Part shown: piece after piece, positions 1 through 13,450 of the stretch
Layout of the letters: the number at the start of each line of letters is the position of its first letter
How positions within the stretch are numbered: the first letter of the stretch is position 1
Notes under the pieces: generated by a model
What the model was told of the DNA's origin: nothing
Seen by the model: only the letters and a program-made list of their open reading frames with translations
Database searches by the model: none
Program-made: the position numbers and the translations under genes
DNA from: Setaria digitata
Taxonomy: Eukaryota > Nematoda > Chromadorea > Rhabditida > Setariidae
Reading direction: 5' to 3'
Assembly: GCA_003640385.1 (NCBI GenBank)
Contig: RCAB01000196.1
Location: 42,881 to 106,880, forward strand
Length of the DNA: 64,000 nt

Positions 1-591
1 ATAAAACAACAGAACAATGAAACAAAATGGTATCAGAAAAACTGCTCAATTAATTTCCAAGTACGGAAAGCTTAAAAATTGAATTGTTGAGGAAGCAATT
101 TTTCGATACCCTCTTGTCTTAAGAATATTTCAAGCATTAAAATCAGTTATTGTGATAATTGAATTAATTCATTAATGATAAATAACAAGGTCGGTCTTTC
201 CTTAACTAATTAATTCGAGTTGGAGGGATCTTTTTAAACGTACTGATGTAAACAAATAAGCGCTGTGTTCCATCTTGTGAGGACCTATTGACAAATTTAT
301 GCATAAAATGGTTCATTATTAGGCACAGTAATTCAGAAAATGAAGTTGCAACATTTACCAGATAGATCTTGTAATTAGCTAGATAGCTGAAGGAGATTTC
401 GTTGTAATTAAAATAAATATTCGGAATACCAAGACCAGTAAATCACCTGAAATATACGAGCAGTGTGTTTTGAAAGATTACATGAAGAACATGGAATTTA
501 AGAACTCGTGAATTTGAATATAAAATCCCAAATTACTTAAAAATTATGTTGGATATTATTTCTGCAGGTGTAAACTTGAATTTACGTTATT
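1..591. other. No gene recognised; 3' flank of the channel gene
   Basis: AT-rich sequence downstream of the channel stop codon. I see no clear AATAAA signal on the minus strand close to the stop and no ORF of note. Confidence 0.5.
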
Positions 592-3500
592 TCACCGTAT
601 TTTTCTTGAAGTTGGAGCTACTTCTTGAAACAAGAAGTTTTGAAAACTTGCATTGAAACATGCGAAAAATGCGGGGAAAATAATGCTTGACAAGCGGTCT
701 ATATGATCCGGCGTCCAAGACGTCGATTTCCAACGTGACTGACACCATTTCAGTTCAAACCCTTCTACCGGAAACATAAATCTTTTCTCGAATTCGCATA
801 CACCTTTCGGACTCGATTCTACACCTTCGATCTAGACTGGTATTTTATGACTTATTACTATAGCTAAAATAAGTTAAACCTAATTAAAGTATCACTTTTG
901 TCTGATTTACCTTGATGTAGTAAAATATTTAATAATCTAAGTTTATTCAAAATGTGAACTACTTTATTTTAATGATAAGATGGAAATTCACTCTATTTTA
1001 GAAGTTACTGGGAAATGAGGTACAAGTTACCAGGGGATAAGGTACTTCAGGAATATTTAGTAAACCTGTTCTGATAAAAAGAAAAACTTACATTTTTGCA
1101 ATGCAACTTCCTTGGCCGTTGACCGCTCTCTAGATTTTTTACCTTTGAACCAACGATTGCCAACTCAATTAGTGATGAGAATATAAAAGTCATTGAGACA
1201 AGCATCCATATATCTAAATATCTCATTAATAAAAGCAAGTAAAACAGCAATATCTTTCACTAAGTCACGAATGGATTCAACGAACTGACCTCTTTATTGA
1301 TTCTTCTTTCCATACTTTCAATTTACGAAGTCAATACTATTCTCATTTTGTGCACTGGAGATATGTTTTATCTAATACCTGTTACTTTAAGTCTTATTGT
1401 TGAAGCTAAAAAATTTTCAGAGATTTAAAAATTTTAAGCGAAAGTATTTTGAGATCTCTGCATAAAAGCTCATACCAATAGCTTTGATATAAGATACTCT
1501 AGGCAAGTTTCGCATAATATTGCCAAACTGAAATATCATCGCTAGAAGAGCATTAACTCCAAGCATCGTCCGGGCTGGTATTGCTCGTGGTCCTAACGAA
1601 AATGATACCCAGCTATAAAGTCAAAGTTCCAAAACTTCTGGTAAAACCTCTGGAATCTCGAACTTCTGGATTCAATAAATTCTCTGTTGTTTATAACATA
1701 ATAAGTTTGGAAATTCGAATATTTACGCTCTAAAGTGACCAGTGAGATGTACAAGGCGCTTAACTTCTTCCATTATTCATCTTGTTTACTTAACATTTAT
1801 AAATTCAGCATCTTCAAGTGAATTTAGGAGCAATTTAAGGTCAGAAAGACTTTATCTTGCTTAAACAATATCATTCGTTTTCACTAAATAAAACTCAGTA
1901 ACAGGCTCAAGAGACTTTCTAAAGGACCTGCTAGTTACACGATTGCTAATTCAATAATTTTTGCTTGTACTCAGTTTTCCTTAGACATTCGCGCTGATAG
2001 ATAATATAAAGTAATTACCTGATGAATATCGTAAGATAGGTAGGGACGTAGGCTTGCATGAAATACCATATGCAGCGCCTTTCGAATGTAAAATTCACAT
2101 GCAGTTCATCCCACATCCCTGCTGGATATTTCTAAATTCAAATAAATTACAAGAAGTTCTCGACTTCAATTCAAGTCTAGTTGGTGTTTATTAGGATAAT
2201 TTTGTAATGTTTCAGTAATTTAATTGAAATAAAATGAACGAAATGAGATAAAATTATAATAAACAAACTATTTAAATTAAAAATGAACAGTAATGTGAAA
2301 TGTTCATATATTTGTAAAAATTATTATTCGTAGAAAAGATTTCAGCAACAGTGACACTCATGTTTCGTTTCCGATTTTGTTCGCATTTGAAAAGACTATT
2401 ATAAATGTGAAAGACAAAAAAAAAATGAGTTTAATATATTGTTTTTGCATACCTCTATCCTAAGTGTTGACGAAATATTAATTAAGATAAAATCAGGTAA
2501 CAAAATCTGGCTGACAGTATATACTGGATTTGGATTAATTGTATTCCAACGCATTCGTACCTCCTGGTTATTGTAGTTGAAACTAAAATTGTAGTTTTCA
2601 ATAATTTCATTATTCAAAATAGACTACTAGTTTGTGTTATGTTTGTGTTACCTTATTGTTTTAATTGAATATGCTAAGTTTTATATATTGAAGCAAATTT
2701 TTGCTGATAAATTTAATAATTCATTGGGATATCAATATATTTTACTTTTACCTTTCATAAATTAAATGGCAAGTTTGCACATCCATCGGAAAATTTGATA
2801 AATCCATAATGCATGGACCTTTTACACGAACTCTCTGTAATGAATTCCAATTTTGTCGATGGTTTCATTACTAAATGCATTATCCGGAACACTGATGTTG
2901 CAGTTGGTGCACGTCTAATTATTTAGTTTTGAAGTCCGTTTTTGAGCTCATGAATTTATTTTTGTGCTGACTCCACCTTTGTGAATGATTCTATTACCAG
3001 TATAATTAGCTGAAAGTAGATGAAGCATTCAAACTTACATAATTGACCCAAACAGTACCATTCGGATATAGCATCAGAAAAATGTTCCTGAAACAGTAAT
3101 ATCAATACTATTTCAGTCTTCTAGTCTAACTCCTTTATAAGTATAAATCAAATCTTCTACTAACATAACATATAAACAAATGATTTTTATTTCAATATTT
3201 CCGTCGCTGATTCTATGAAAATTAATGTCAAGAAGTCCCTGAAAGGAGATTCGTGTATCTCGGCAATTTTACTGTTAATGAAACAGCTATTCGGAGTCCA
3301 AAGTCGTTCCAGAACCTGGTGATTCAAAGATAAATTGTCTTTGCATGGGCTAAGATGTTCGAAGTTCAAAGCTGGATCAAGCCACATTTCATTGATGTAA
3401 ATTTCCATCTAAATCATTGAAATAAACTCGAGAAGATTGCAAGCCTAGCTGTTTATTATTTAGAAATACTTCCTAGTTCAGTATTCTTGGCTAACTTTTC

Positions 3501-6500
3501 CCCACTTCGCTTTCGCGAATTCTGTTCGAGATTTCAGCCATCTAGAAAAAGCATTTTACATTTGATAATGGTGGGATAACGAAACAGAGCATCAACAGTG
3601 CGCTATAGTAATATAATAAAAAAGTAGGAGATAGGACAAGGACGAGAAAATTTTAATGAAATTATGTAACTCAGCGAAAATCCATTACTTAGTTCTATTC
3701 AACAACCATTTTTAGCATTTGTTTTTCTTTTCTCAATATTTTAATGAAAAAAAATGTAGTTACTACAAATTATTGAGAACTTAAATGCTGAGAAATGAAT
3801 AGTTAATTAGTAGTTACCTCAAAATCATTGGTGATTTCATTGATGGATGTAATTGCCTGCACCCAAAACTCAACAGCCACATCAACTCCAGTCTCTACTG
3901 CAATACGCATAGAATTCAAATTTGGATATTGAAAATTCATTACCAAATTTGATTCTGTAAGTATGTTGCACCTCATCGAAAAGTTTCTAAAAATTCATTT
4001 CATCTTTGAACTGCACTGATATTGGAAGATGAAAGGAATATAACTCTAGCAGTTCGAGTTACATTACTTCATGTGTTGTGCTTCGAGATTTTAGATAAGT
4101 CAGAGAATCATTCATTCCAAATGATAGTAGAAAACTGAAAAAGTTAATAGTTAATAATAATAAATAATAACTAAATTTCATTTAAATTTTAAATGTTTCA
4201 CTAACCAGAGGCACTGTTGTTTTATTATTAAAATTAATTTTGCTAATTGACAAAAATTCAAAAATAATTGGCACAAATCCCTCAAAAATCAGAATTCTTT
4301 ATTCTTCAGGCAGCAAAGAAGTCTTTTTTTCTTATGCATCCTTATGCGAGCATTTGTCATGCTTTTTTTTAGTAAATGAGCTAATTGAAAATGACAATTT
4401 CGAATGGAGCGCCACTTTTAAAGTCCCAAACCCTTTCATGCAATAGCATCATGTTGAATATAAGAGAAGATGACAGGAAACTATTCCTGAAGTTATGACT
4501 TGACTCATTTATAGCAAAAAATTTCTTATGTCATGATCCAAATTCGTTTAAGTCAACAAATTTTTCGATAAGCAATTTGAGCAAAGTTTATCCACTTCAA
4601 TGTCTTAAGAGGATCTGAATAAAATTTCATATTTTCCTGCTGTGTAAGAAACTTTTGAATTGATGGTTCTCGTTTCTGCAATTAATAATCTTTGATTGAT
4701 CAATTATCAACCACATTCAAACATGAAAAATTTATTTTTTAAGAAGAAATTCAGCGATGAAACGTTAGTCTTAATTTTACACTTAAAATACTAAATTCAA
4801 AGTACGTGCAGATACATGGGCATACTTTAAATTAAAACATAAATCAAACACTAACAAATGAAGAATAGCGCAAGAAAGTAATGTGCACGTTGTAGTTGCC
4901 TTTGTCGGTGTAAGAAAAAACTAAACGGAGACAAATGTGGCAGTTCAATCGGTCTTGTTCAATGAAAAATGTTACAAATTTTAACTGATTTAGTGAACCG
5001 CTCGAAAAGTTACGCCTGGTCTGTATGCAATCATCACGTAAGCAACTCTCGTCAATGTACAGATCAAACGTTTAGTTACTGATAAATCTTAAACCGAACC
5101 TACCATTCCTTATTGAGTAGAAAGAAATGCAATTTATTTCTCAATTTATCAAATTACTAATAAAAGCTGTAATTGGCCAGTTTCTGCATCTGTAAATTTC
5201 AAATAAATAATGTCCCAAATTAGAATGAAGGTACATTGCTGACTTATCATTTATCTCACTACATCAACATCTCAAGCGTACGTACTTGATGTATAAAAAG
5301 ATTTGCTCAGTAAGGCATAGAAAATTTTTTAAATTTAATTACCAATTAGTTACTTGAAAATTATTTATTTGCTTGAACTGTTAAGGTGATTTATTCCGCC
5401 ATGATGATAAACATAAAGTTCAAGGCTGATTTTGTTTTATAAGAGACAATTACGAATTGTTTTTAGAAACTTCTTTTGAAATTTTTTCCGCTTTTAAAAT
5501 TCTGCATCAGTTAAAAAGCCTATGCTTGCATATTTCATTTCTTCGAAAAAATCCAAATGGTTTATTATCATGATAGTGGGTGGCAAATGTGAAGACAAAG
5601 ATTTTAGGTGAACATTAACAAAGATTGGCCAACATTAAACGTTTTTCAGTGATTAAAAAACCAGTTGTCATTCGATTCTCTCTTCTGTTTACAACACTTT
5701 CTGAGTAGTGCAAAAATCAAAATCAAATTTAAAAAGGATTTAAAATCACATTGAATAAACTATTAACGTTTAATGCTTTGCATAAAAGGAAGAATGTTTA
5801 TAAGCACTTTTAAAAATGCCGAACCTTGTAAAAAGAGGAAGAGAGGAAGGAAAATGAAGCGATTTTAATATGAATGATAGAGAAATTGCAGCTGTTGATT
5901 AAATCACTAGGTCAACCAGCTATTCGAGTACTTTTACCCAATTTAAACATTTAAAATGCAAATTTTTTTCGTTATTGACAATAACTTCCTTAAAATTTTC
6001 AGACTTGAATGAGACAAATACTTAACAAATTTTAGCTTCTTCAAAACTTAAATTTTGTCATTATTAACAGAATGAACATCTGAAATCATAATGTTAGTGG
6101 TACATTTTCTACTTAAAAAATTTTCCAATGTCATGAGAACAAAAAAAAAAGTGCCATAACAATGTTCCATTCCAATTATAAATTTTGTCAGTAATTTCAA
6201 TTTTTCTATCATCAATGTAGAGAATCTAATTGATATTTTACAAGAAAAATCATCTGGAAATTTTGCAGAAATTATTTCACAGATCGATGAAAATTTAGAT
6301 CTCATTGCAGTTTTAAACTTTGTTTTCAAGATCATAATTGTTTCAACTTCATTTATTATTTAATTTGCGAAGTATTTGAAACATCTGAATTAAATGGATT
6401 AATTTTTCTTAGAACTGCAATCAATCTAGGACCAAAACAATTTTTAAAAACTGCCAAATGCAAAGCCAAAATTTCATTCTTTCCACATCACTGAGGCAAA

Positions 6501-8763
6501 GACAAATTCTTTAAAGTAAAAGAAGTAGTAGCAAAGAGCAATGTTAAAAGCTTCTGTTTCTAAAAATGAAACTACCAAATTCACTCAATGACTAAATCAA
6601 ACTCTTCTACTATATTTGAAAATTTTATGAGTTAAAATCGACTAGTAAATTTACTTTTATACAGTATGCATCTCTAAACATTGTAGAGATGAACTGTAAA
6701 ATATCACCTATTACTGCGTAGCCTTTAAATAATAGCTGAGAAGTTCTAAACTAAATAGTTATTAAATTTTTATGGAGTCTATACTCCGGACTGATCAGTG
6801 ATATCATTCATACGAATGTAATTTAATTTAATTACCTATTAACTTTTTGCAGTTCTGTGAATGTCTCAAAGCTATTTGTGGAAGTCTGTCATTTTAAACA
6901 TTACAGAGGTTTCACTGAAATCATTTCGAGTTTCACAGTGAGATTCGCAGACGAAATTTTCTTAGTAAAATGTTAAATCGATAGAAATTTATATTAAATT
7001 ACCACTTGAATTGGATTTCATATACTGAACGTTAGAACGTTAGGCACGTTGTCAAGAACTCAGAAGTATTCCCTTCACCCTTTCTCTTCCTACCTTTCTT
7101 TGCTGCTCAAGTATTTATTTGTTTCACCTCCTTAATTAGTCTAGCCTTTCTTTTTTCAAAGTAATGAAACCAGATAATGCCGCGACGCTGTCCCTTATTC
7201 CATCTTCCTTTCTAAATTTCTCCCGGAGGACACTTCTATTCACTTTTTAGCTCGTCACCATCCATAAATATGTATTCTTCCTTTCTTGGAATTTTTTCTG
7301 TCCTTTTTCATTAATTTTTTTAAAACAGTTCGGATGAATCCATTCTCTTTTGATATTTAGTCCTTCCATCTCAATGGAAAATTGTTCAGTATTGAATATT
7401 TCTCTTCATTCAAGAAAATATTGCATGCCCAAATTGATCCCTCGAGATTTTTTTTTTCGAAATATTTTTCAGCACCAATTGATTTCGCCAGATTGATGAA
7501 CAGCATTGGAATAAATCTTTTCCTCCGATTTCAAAATCTTTCTGGAGACTATCTTTCTATTACTTCAAATTCTTATACTATAATATTTGCTTCTCAAAAT
7601 AACAATGAAATATTTCCGGAATATGAAACTTTTTTATGTATGGCAATAATTTAACGAATGTATTAAGCAAATTTATATGCATTATTCAGCAACTGATTGT
7701 TAATTTAAATTAACTGACAACTGATAACATCGTTCACTCTCACTTGCCAACATTTAATATTTAACATTGAAATGCATGCAATTTTCGGTAATAACTGTGA
7801 AATATGAACTGAATGAATTTGATATTGAAATTGTTCGTAGTTACTTTTTGATTTTTTGAAGTTTTTTAAAAAGAAATGAACTCTCATTTATTGGACTAAA
7901 TTTATTATTTGATGATAGGTCTTTCAAAATTGTTAAAAGAGATCGCTTATTTGAGAATACTCTGTTAGTGAGTGCCTTCAAGTTTTGTAGATAGCACAAC
8001 AACATTTTCAAAAATACAGAAAGCAAATCAATCAGTTCATCTAATTATATCAGTAAATAATGGTTCTAGTGTAAGAGTGTATTTGGGAAGAATTTTCAAA
8101 ATTTAGAATGGACATAGTAGTGATTTTTCAGACTTATCCAAAAACTTGTCATGGTACTTTAAAAATTTGAAAGAAAATTTTCTTTTACTAAATAGTGTGG
8201 TGAAAATTTCTGCACTTATTGCTATCGCTTTGAGTGCATCAGCTAATTATTATAATTTAGTACTTGAAGGATGCCATTAAAAGACAATTTAGTAAAATGC
8301 TTCCTTTCCTACCGTCGACAAAAATCATTGCAAAATAACTGCTGTAATCGTTCCATTTTCACAAAACTTCTAAATAATTACAACTCAACCTCCGAAAAGA
8401 TCAACCATGCAGTTGAAGGAAAGTTTCAAATATACTCAAAATGATTTAAATTTACGCAAAATATGTCAAGGATAAGTCATATAACTTACATGGTAAGCGG
8501 TATTTGTTATAGCCTGTACCATTGAGCAGCTTATCAATGATTACCGTCTCAGTGCTACAGTTTCGTCTTCGTACCACTGATGAACTATTTCGTTCCTTCT
8601 GTTGTTCATCATCCAAAACATCACCCCAGAAAACATCTGCTGGTTTCTGATTCTCATCCAAATCATTATCCAAATAATCATAATCACTATCATCGGCAGT
8701 TACTACGATATCTTCAGCAATTAAAGACCAGGCAGCAAGCATGATGATGTAAAAACCCATCAA
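592..8763 (-). CDS. Cys-loop ligand-gated anion channel subunit (LGC/ACC/MOD-1 type)
   Basis: Pentameric ligand-gated channel subunit of the plasma membrane, probably chloride-conducting. Exons seen: 8490-8763, 3818-3954, 3239-3408, 3039-3087, 2752-2834, 2453-2582, 2019-2131, 1476-1612, 1092-1213, 592-831. In order they encode a signal peptide (starting [19 protein letters not shown]), an acidic stretch, the N-terminal helix, loops ending in WLDPALNFE and LERLWTP, the [10 protein letters not shown] strand, a Cys-loop with 13 residues between the cysteines ([15 protein letters not shown]), the LLPDF strand, TM1 after [15 protein letters not shown]2 with the Pro-Ala-Arg (PAR) anion-selectivity motif, TM3 and a TM4 that starts after HIDR. 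The ligand cannot be read from sequence. Glutamate, GABA, acetylcholine and amines are all possible in this nematode group. Two problems remain: exon 1 ends in a phase that would create TAA with the next exon, so a small exon is probably missing, and exon 3 lacks a GT donor. Confidence 0.9.
3955..8489 (-). other. Large first intron of the channel gene
   Basis: About 4.5 kb with no second recognised gene. The splice phase across it does not work, so it probably hides a short exon. An exon-like stretch near 4075-4138 has a TTTTTCAG acceptor and an open frame, but it does not fit the phase on either side. Confidence 0.5.
8490..8763 (-). other. First coding exon of the channel gene (signal peptide and N-terminal helix)
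   Basis: Starts MMGFYIIML, a hydrophobic leader with likely cleavage near AEDI. A run rich in Asp and Glu follows, then [19 protein letters not shown], the usual start of a Cys-loop receptor ligand-binding domain. The donor is CCAT|GTAAGTT, leaving one base (T). It is assigned to the channel because the helix and Tyr-Asn-Lys motif belong there and the next recognised exon on this strand is 4.5 kb downstream. Confidence 0.8.
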
Positions 8764-9668
8764 AGAAAGTATTGAAAATCACGCTTTTTCTTCTGCTTTT
8801 TCAATAATGGAGAATACAAAGAAATTTGATAGAGGTAGAAATTGATGAAGTGAATAAACTTGCTTGACTAATAAATAATACGAAATATTTGAGAGGGGAA
8901 GATATAGAATAATATCCGATTCCTGAAAAAAAAAGTTCTTTGAAATATTCCGCGAAACAATCCCAATCAAAACATGTAGTTAATGACGATGTACAGCGAT
9001 GTTACTATAGTAATACAGTGAATTGATTTAGAAAATAAGAAACTGAAAGTGGCCCAGATGGTCTTGTCTCAGAATTCTGAAAATCACTTGCAAACGGAAG
9101 ATGACATTCTGGAAACAACAAGCTAACCGTCCAAGTATGTAAAAATTGTATGAGATATCCTTTAGCTTTAAGAGATAATTAACCACGCCTATATGTGAAA
9201 CTGAGAGGCAGAAAGGATAATGCCTGGCCTTTGTATTGACCTAACTAGCACTAGGCTCTTTAGAGAAGATCGATGTCTATTAGTAATTTGAATTGTAAAA
9301 ATCTCTGTTAGATGTAAAGGTAATGTTTTCCGGTTTATAATTAAGAAGAGATCAAATAGAAGAGATTGATAGTTTAGCTTAGATGTTCAATTAGAGGCCG
9401 AAAAAGGAAGGAAGATTGAGGAAAGGAAAAATTCATTTCTTGAATGTGAAGAGATTGAAATACTCAGGCCTAAGTCTTGACATTAAATTATGATCCTAGT
9501 TTATTGAGCAACAATAAAGAACAATTCTGAGATTAAGGCCCTCTAGGACCATTTCGCCTCTCTCACATGTTATTCAATTTCAAGCAACACTTCCCACCCT
9601 CTCTAAATTATTTAATTCATTTCTCTCTACCCCACCTCCTTTCTGTTTGAATTAAATTTCCATTCTGA

Positions 9669-10012
9669 CTTTAATAATCCCACCATCCTAGCAATTAATA
9701 AATTTCATTCTTTCTTCAGATATTTACATTTTTAACATAAATTTTTGGTGTGCTCGGACACTGAAGTGATGGAATGTCTGAATTTTCGCGTGTAAATTAC
9801 TCCTTGCTTTCTGAATCTCCGAATCCACGTAACTTTTCGGGAGAAATCCAGGTGAGAATCCGAAACAAAGTGACATCGTAAAATTCTATCAAACTTTCAT
9901 TTGACTAACTTTGTCAGAGAACTACTGAGCACATCAAAAATTTATGTTAAAAATGCAAATATCTGAAGAAAGAATGAAATTTATTAATTGCTAGGATGGT
10001 GTGATTATTAAA
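9669..10012. repeat. Inverted-repeat element with 87-bp arms (MITE-like)
   Basis: Left arm about 9669-9755 and right arm about 9927-10012 are near-perfect reverse complements, with only a few mismatches (for example TCCCACC against TCACACC and TTTACAT against TTTGCAT). The shared core contains AGCAATTAATAAATTTCATT. The spacer is about 171 bp with no ORF. A miniature inverted-repeat transposon or a foldback element would look like this. I could not identify a clear target-site duplication. Confidence 0.7.
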
Positions 10013-13000
10013 AATTACTAAAGTTTTAGGAATAACGCTGTACAAAGAACAATTGAATGCGTAGTCAATGACATGAAATTATATATAATTAACAATTGGA
10101 CAGCGTTTGTAATTTCTTGCAGGAAAGAAAACCATTCAATAATCGTTTCTTGAGACTGTTTTTCATTTGCATTAGTTTTGGATAAAATCATTATTAAAGT
10201 TTAGCAAGAAATCATCTATAATACAAAGTAATGAATGATATTTAATGATATTGCGAAGGTATCAAGAAGGCTATAAGTTGGAGAGAAAATGCTATAACTG
10301 CTGTAATTCTTGAGAAAAAGCTATAACTGCTATAACATGAGTTCATGGTTCACTTTGATACTGTGATCAGTTTTTGCGGCGAACCAATGAATAAACAGTT
10401 TTTCAATACTATTTCATTTTTGATTGATTTGACTGCTCTGAAGTTTTAAATTGGTTTTTAACCTGTTGAAAGTTGCAAGTAATTAGTGTCGTTAACAATT
10501 GTAATGAAGAACATAATTATCAGCTGCTGTCCTGAATCGTTCCTAGCAGAAAATGCCAAATCTCCAATGTACATTCAGGAATGAAGTAAGGAATTTCAGT
10601 TTTCAGCTAACACGTTTGTTTTGTAAATTATGACTGCCTTAAGCTGAAACGTAACGGAACAGCGAGAATTCGAGATTTTTAGCGCGACACGGAAAGAAAA
10701 GAGTAATGGAAAACATTCATCAAATTAGATCTTAAAAGTTTCATTGCTTCTTTTCAGAAGTTAGCTTAGACCTGAAAGATTTAGATCATTTACTATCTCT
10801 TTCTAGTTTGAATCATTATTATAGCACACGTTGTTCATTCGGTAAAAACTCACTTTTGGACATATATTTTATTTTCTGATTTCAAAAAAAAAATTTTTCA
10901 ACTATATTAAAGGTCGTTCAAGTGAGAATTGTTGTCAATATGTCATTTGCATGAAAAAATTGAGTTTGAGATGGTTTTATGCTTCGGAGTTTGATTTTCA
11001 CTTCTTTATAAAAACTTTAGCTTGACAATTAGGTGCATAACTTAGATATTTCTCCCTACCTACTTTTCAGATTTTTGTACGACATTAAAAAAATTTTCAT
11101 TAAAAAAACAGCCATTAGAAAAATATTTGTCTCTGTTCATTCTTGAGTGGAAGAAGAAATTTTTAGAAACTTTTCCTTGGGAAAAGGCAAAATTTAATTT
11201 AATATCTGAAATATTAACACATCACAAAATGATTTTTTATGGGATGACAGCTGCCAGAAAAGATTGATATTTTTCTCTGAAATTCATATCAATTAAAATT
11301 CGTAAGCTTTTAAACTAAAACTTAAATCCTAAAAGTTTGCTCCCAAGCGAATCTGCTAGTCAGAATCAGCAAGCCGATTTTCAATAAAAATTTAAATGCA
11401 GTATGTTGATAAAAAAAGTAGGAGTATCAGCGGAAAACAATCAAGTTTTTAAGTTATTTCCTTTTCATTTCAAAATAGTATCGTTATTTTAATCCACCGT
11501 AAACTTTATTGACACCAATTTATGCCTAATTTAAGAAAATGAGTAAAAAATTTAAATTTTTCGCCGCAGGGATCAAAATCACGCATCCGAATAATTCATA
11601 GACACGACAAGCAACATTAGAAACATTGTAATTTACACAGAAATTGAATTTATAACTGTATTTATTTATGCTTGGAACAGATCAGGTTGTTAGGAAGCTA
11701 GAAATGAGGAAGATGTTTTAAACTTTATCCTAAATTCACGCTTAAAGTTGAAGGGCAGTTAGGAATTTTTCTAGTAAATGTATATGTATTGTCATTATAA
11801 ATTAAAGTATGCAGAAATAAGCACTTCAGCAGAAACAATTTTTGGTTGATAGATTTCTATTCATATCAATTCCAGAATTTGTGCTCATTATTTGAATTAA
11901 GGCATCAAAGTGTTAGTATTCGGCGAAAGAAAGTTAATGAGAAATGAAAGAAGTATAAAATTATGGAAGTTTCTATAAATATTTTACAAGTTTCGCTTTT
12001 ATGCATATGTTAAAGAGTTAACTGAAAGCACGCTTAAACTTAAGCATTGCTAGAACTTCCTAATAATAATGGGAAGAAAAGGTAGCAGTGATCAGAATTA
12101 GTAGAACCAGAGAGAGGAGCGACAGGAAAATTTCCCTCAGATAAAAACATTAAGAGAGTGCTACCGATGATACAACTAAATTAGCTAATCATGCGAATGT
12201 TTACTTCATTTAGTAAATGTATGCATCCGATTTCGAAAGTTTGTCACGTTTGAACCAACTTGGCTAAGAAATTCCGCTGGGACCACTCTCGGCCAAAATA
12301 CTTCAACATCGATTTCGAACTTCCATCAATAAGGAAATACTTAGAAACTGTAAAACAGTAGAGAAAAATAATAACAGAGGCATAAATACATCTCAAAAAA
12401 ATCTATCCTGGAACAAAAATAAATAAAAACATGGAAATAGTTGAACTGAAGCGTAGAAATGTTGACTATTAGAAAATTAATTAAATTCCATATGGCTGTT
12501 ATTAGAAAAAAAGAAGAAACAGTTTCATTATGATCAAAAAGTTTTGTATTTAATAAAACAATGAAATTAACAATTGAACTGATACTTTCATCAACATTCA
12601 TAATACCTTTAACGGCAGTAATCTCTCAGTTTACTGTAAAAAATAGCTGCTAATTACGTTATATGCTACTGTGCTGTGGATTTCACTTGTAATGAGTTCA
12701 AACCCAATCACGTCAAAAAAAAAGAAAGATATGATTATTTCTGATAAATACTTGAAAATGTGATTAAAAAAATGACAAATTTATTAGAAATTTCTTATTC
12801 TTTAATTGAAACATTAAAAACAAGATGAAAAAAGCTCTGCTACAAATGCAAAAATGAAATGAAATTAGCTAAAAATCATTTCTATTGCTTGTTAGGGCAA
12901 TCTTATCAATGTCAATTTTTTTTTATTTTTTGGAACATTCTGTGCGGAGACATTGATTTGCAGCAAACTATGTCATGCACTTATTATAAACCGCAGAAAC

Positions 13001-13219
13001 TTAAATTAATTTCTGTTTTCTAACATTTTCAATTAAACGAAGTAATATTAATTTGGTATCGCTCAATGAACGCTATTTTTTAAAATTCATCGAGAGTGGT
13101 ACATGGAAATAGTGGTACTCAAGCGTGAATGATTGGAGGACTCAGGCTTCCTTAATAGGACGGGAAAATATTATTCATACAGAATAACTCAATTATTTGC
13201 CTTTTAGCATTTTTGTCTC

Positions 13220-13450
13220 TTATGGACAAAAGGAAATTCCAATATGTCCTTCTACAACATGCGGCAAGCTGACTTGTACGGAAAGCGAATCTTCTGCTAC
13301 AGCGATCAAATTTTCGACTTGAACATCGTCATTTAATGACCGTACCTTTTCAACTTTCTTGACATTTGCATAAATAATAGTCTTGTTCTTCATGATAATT
13401 ACCAAATGAAAGTTGCGAGAAGATTGCAGTGAAGAATAAAACTGCAGCAA
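13220..13450 (-). CDS. Exon-like ORF, unidentified
   Basis: A minus-strand frame ending in TAA reads like protein: MKNKTIIYANVKKVEKVRS, then DDVQVENLIAVAEDSLSVQV. A fair acceptor (GCTGCAG) lies at its upstream edge and could make it the last exon of a small gene. An upstream open stretch at 13505-13699 ends in frame at a GT, but no start exon or known domain was found. It could be chance. Confidence 0.25.
   Translation of the reverse strand: MLQFYSSLQSSRNFHLVIIMKNKTIIYANVKKVEKVRSLNDDVQVENLIAVAEDSLSVQVSLPHVVEGHIGISFCP

Noticed and set aside
4075..4138. Exon-like block as the missing channel exon
   Set aside because: Good TTTTTCAG acceptor, but its open frame fits neither the exon before nor the exon after.
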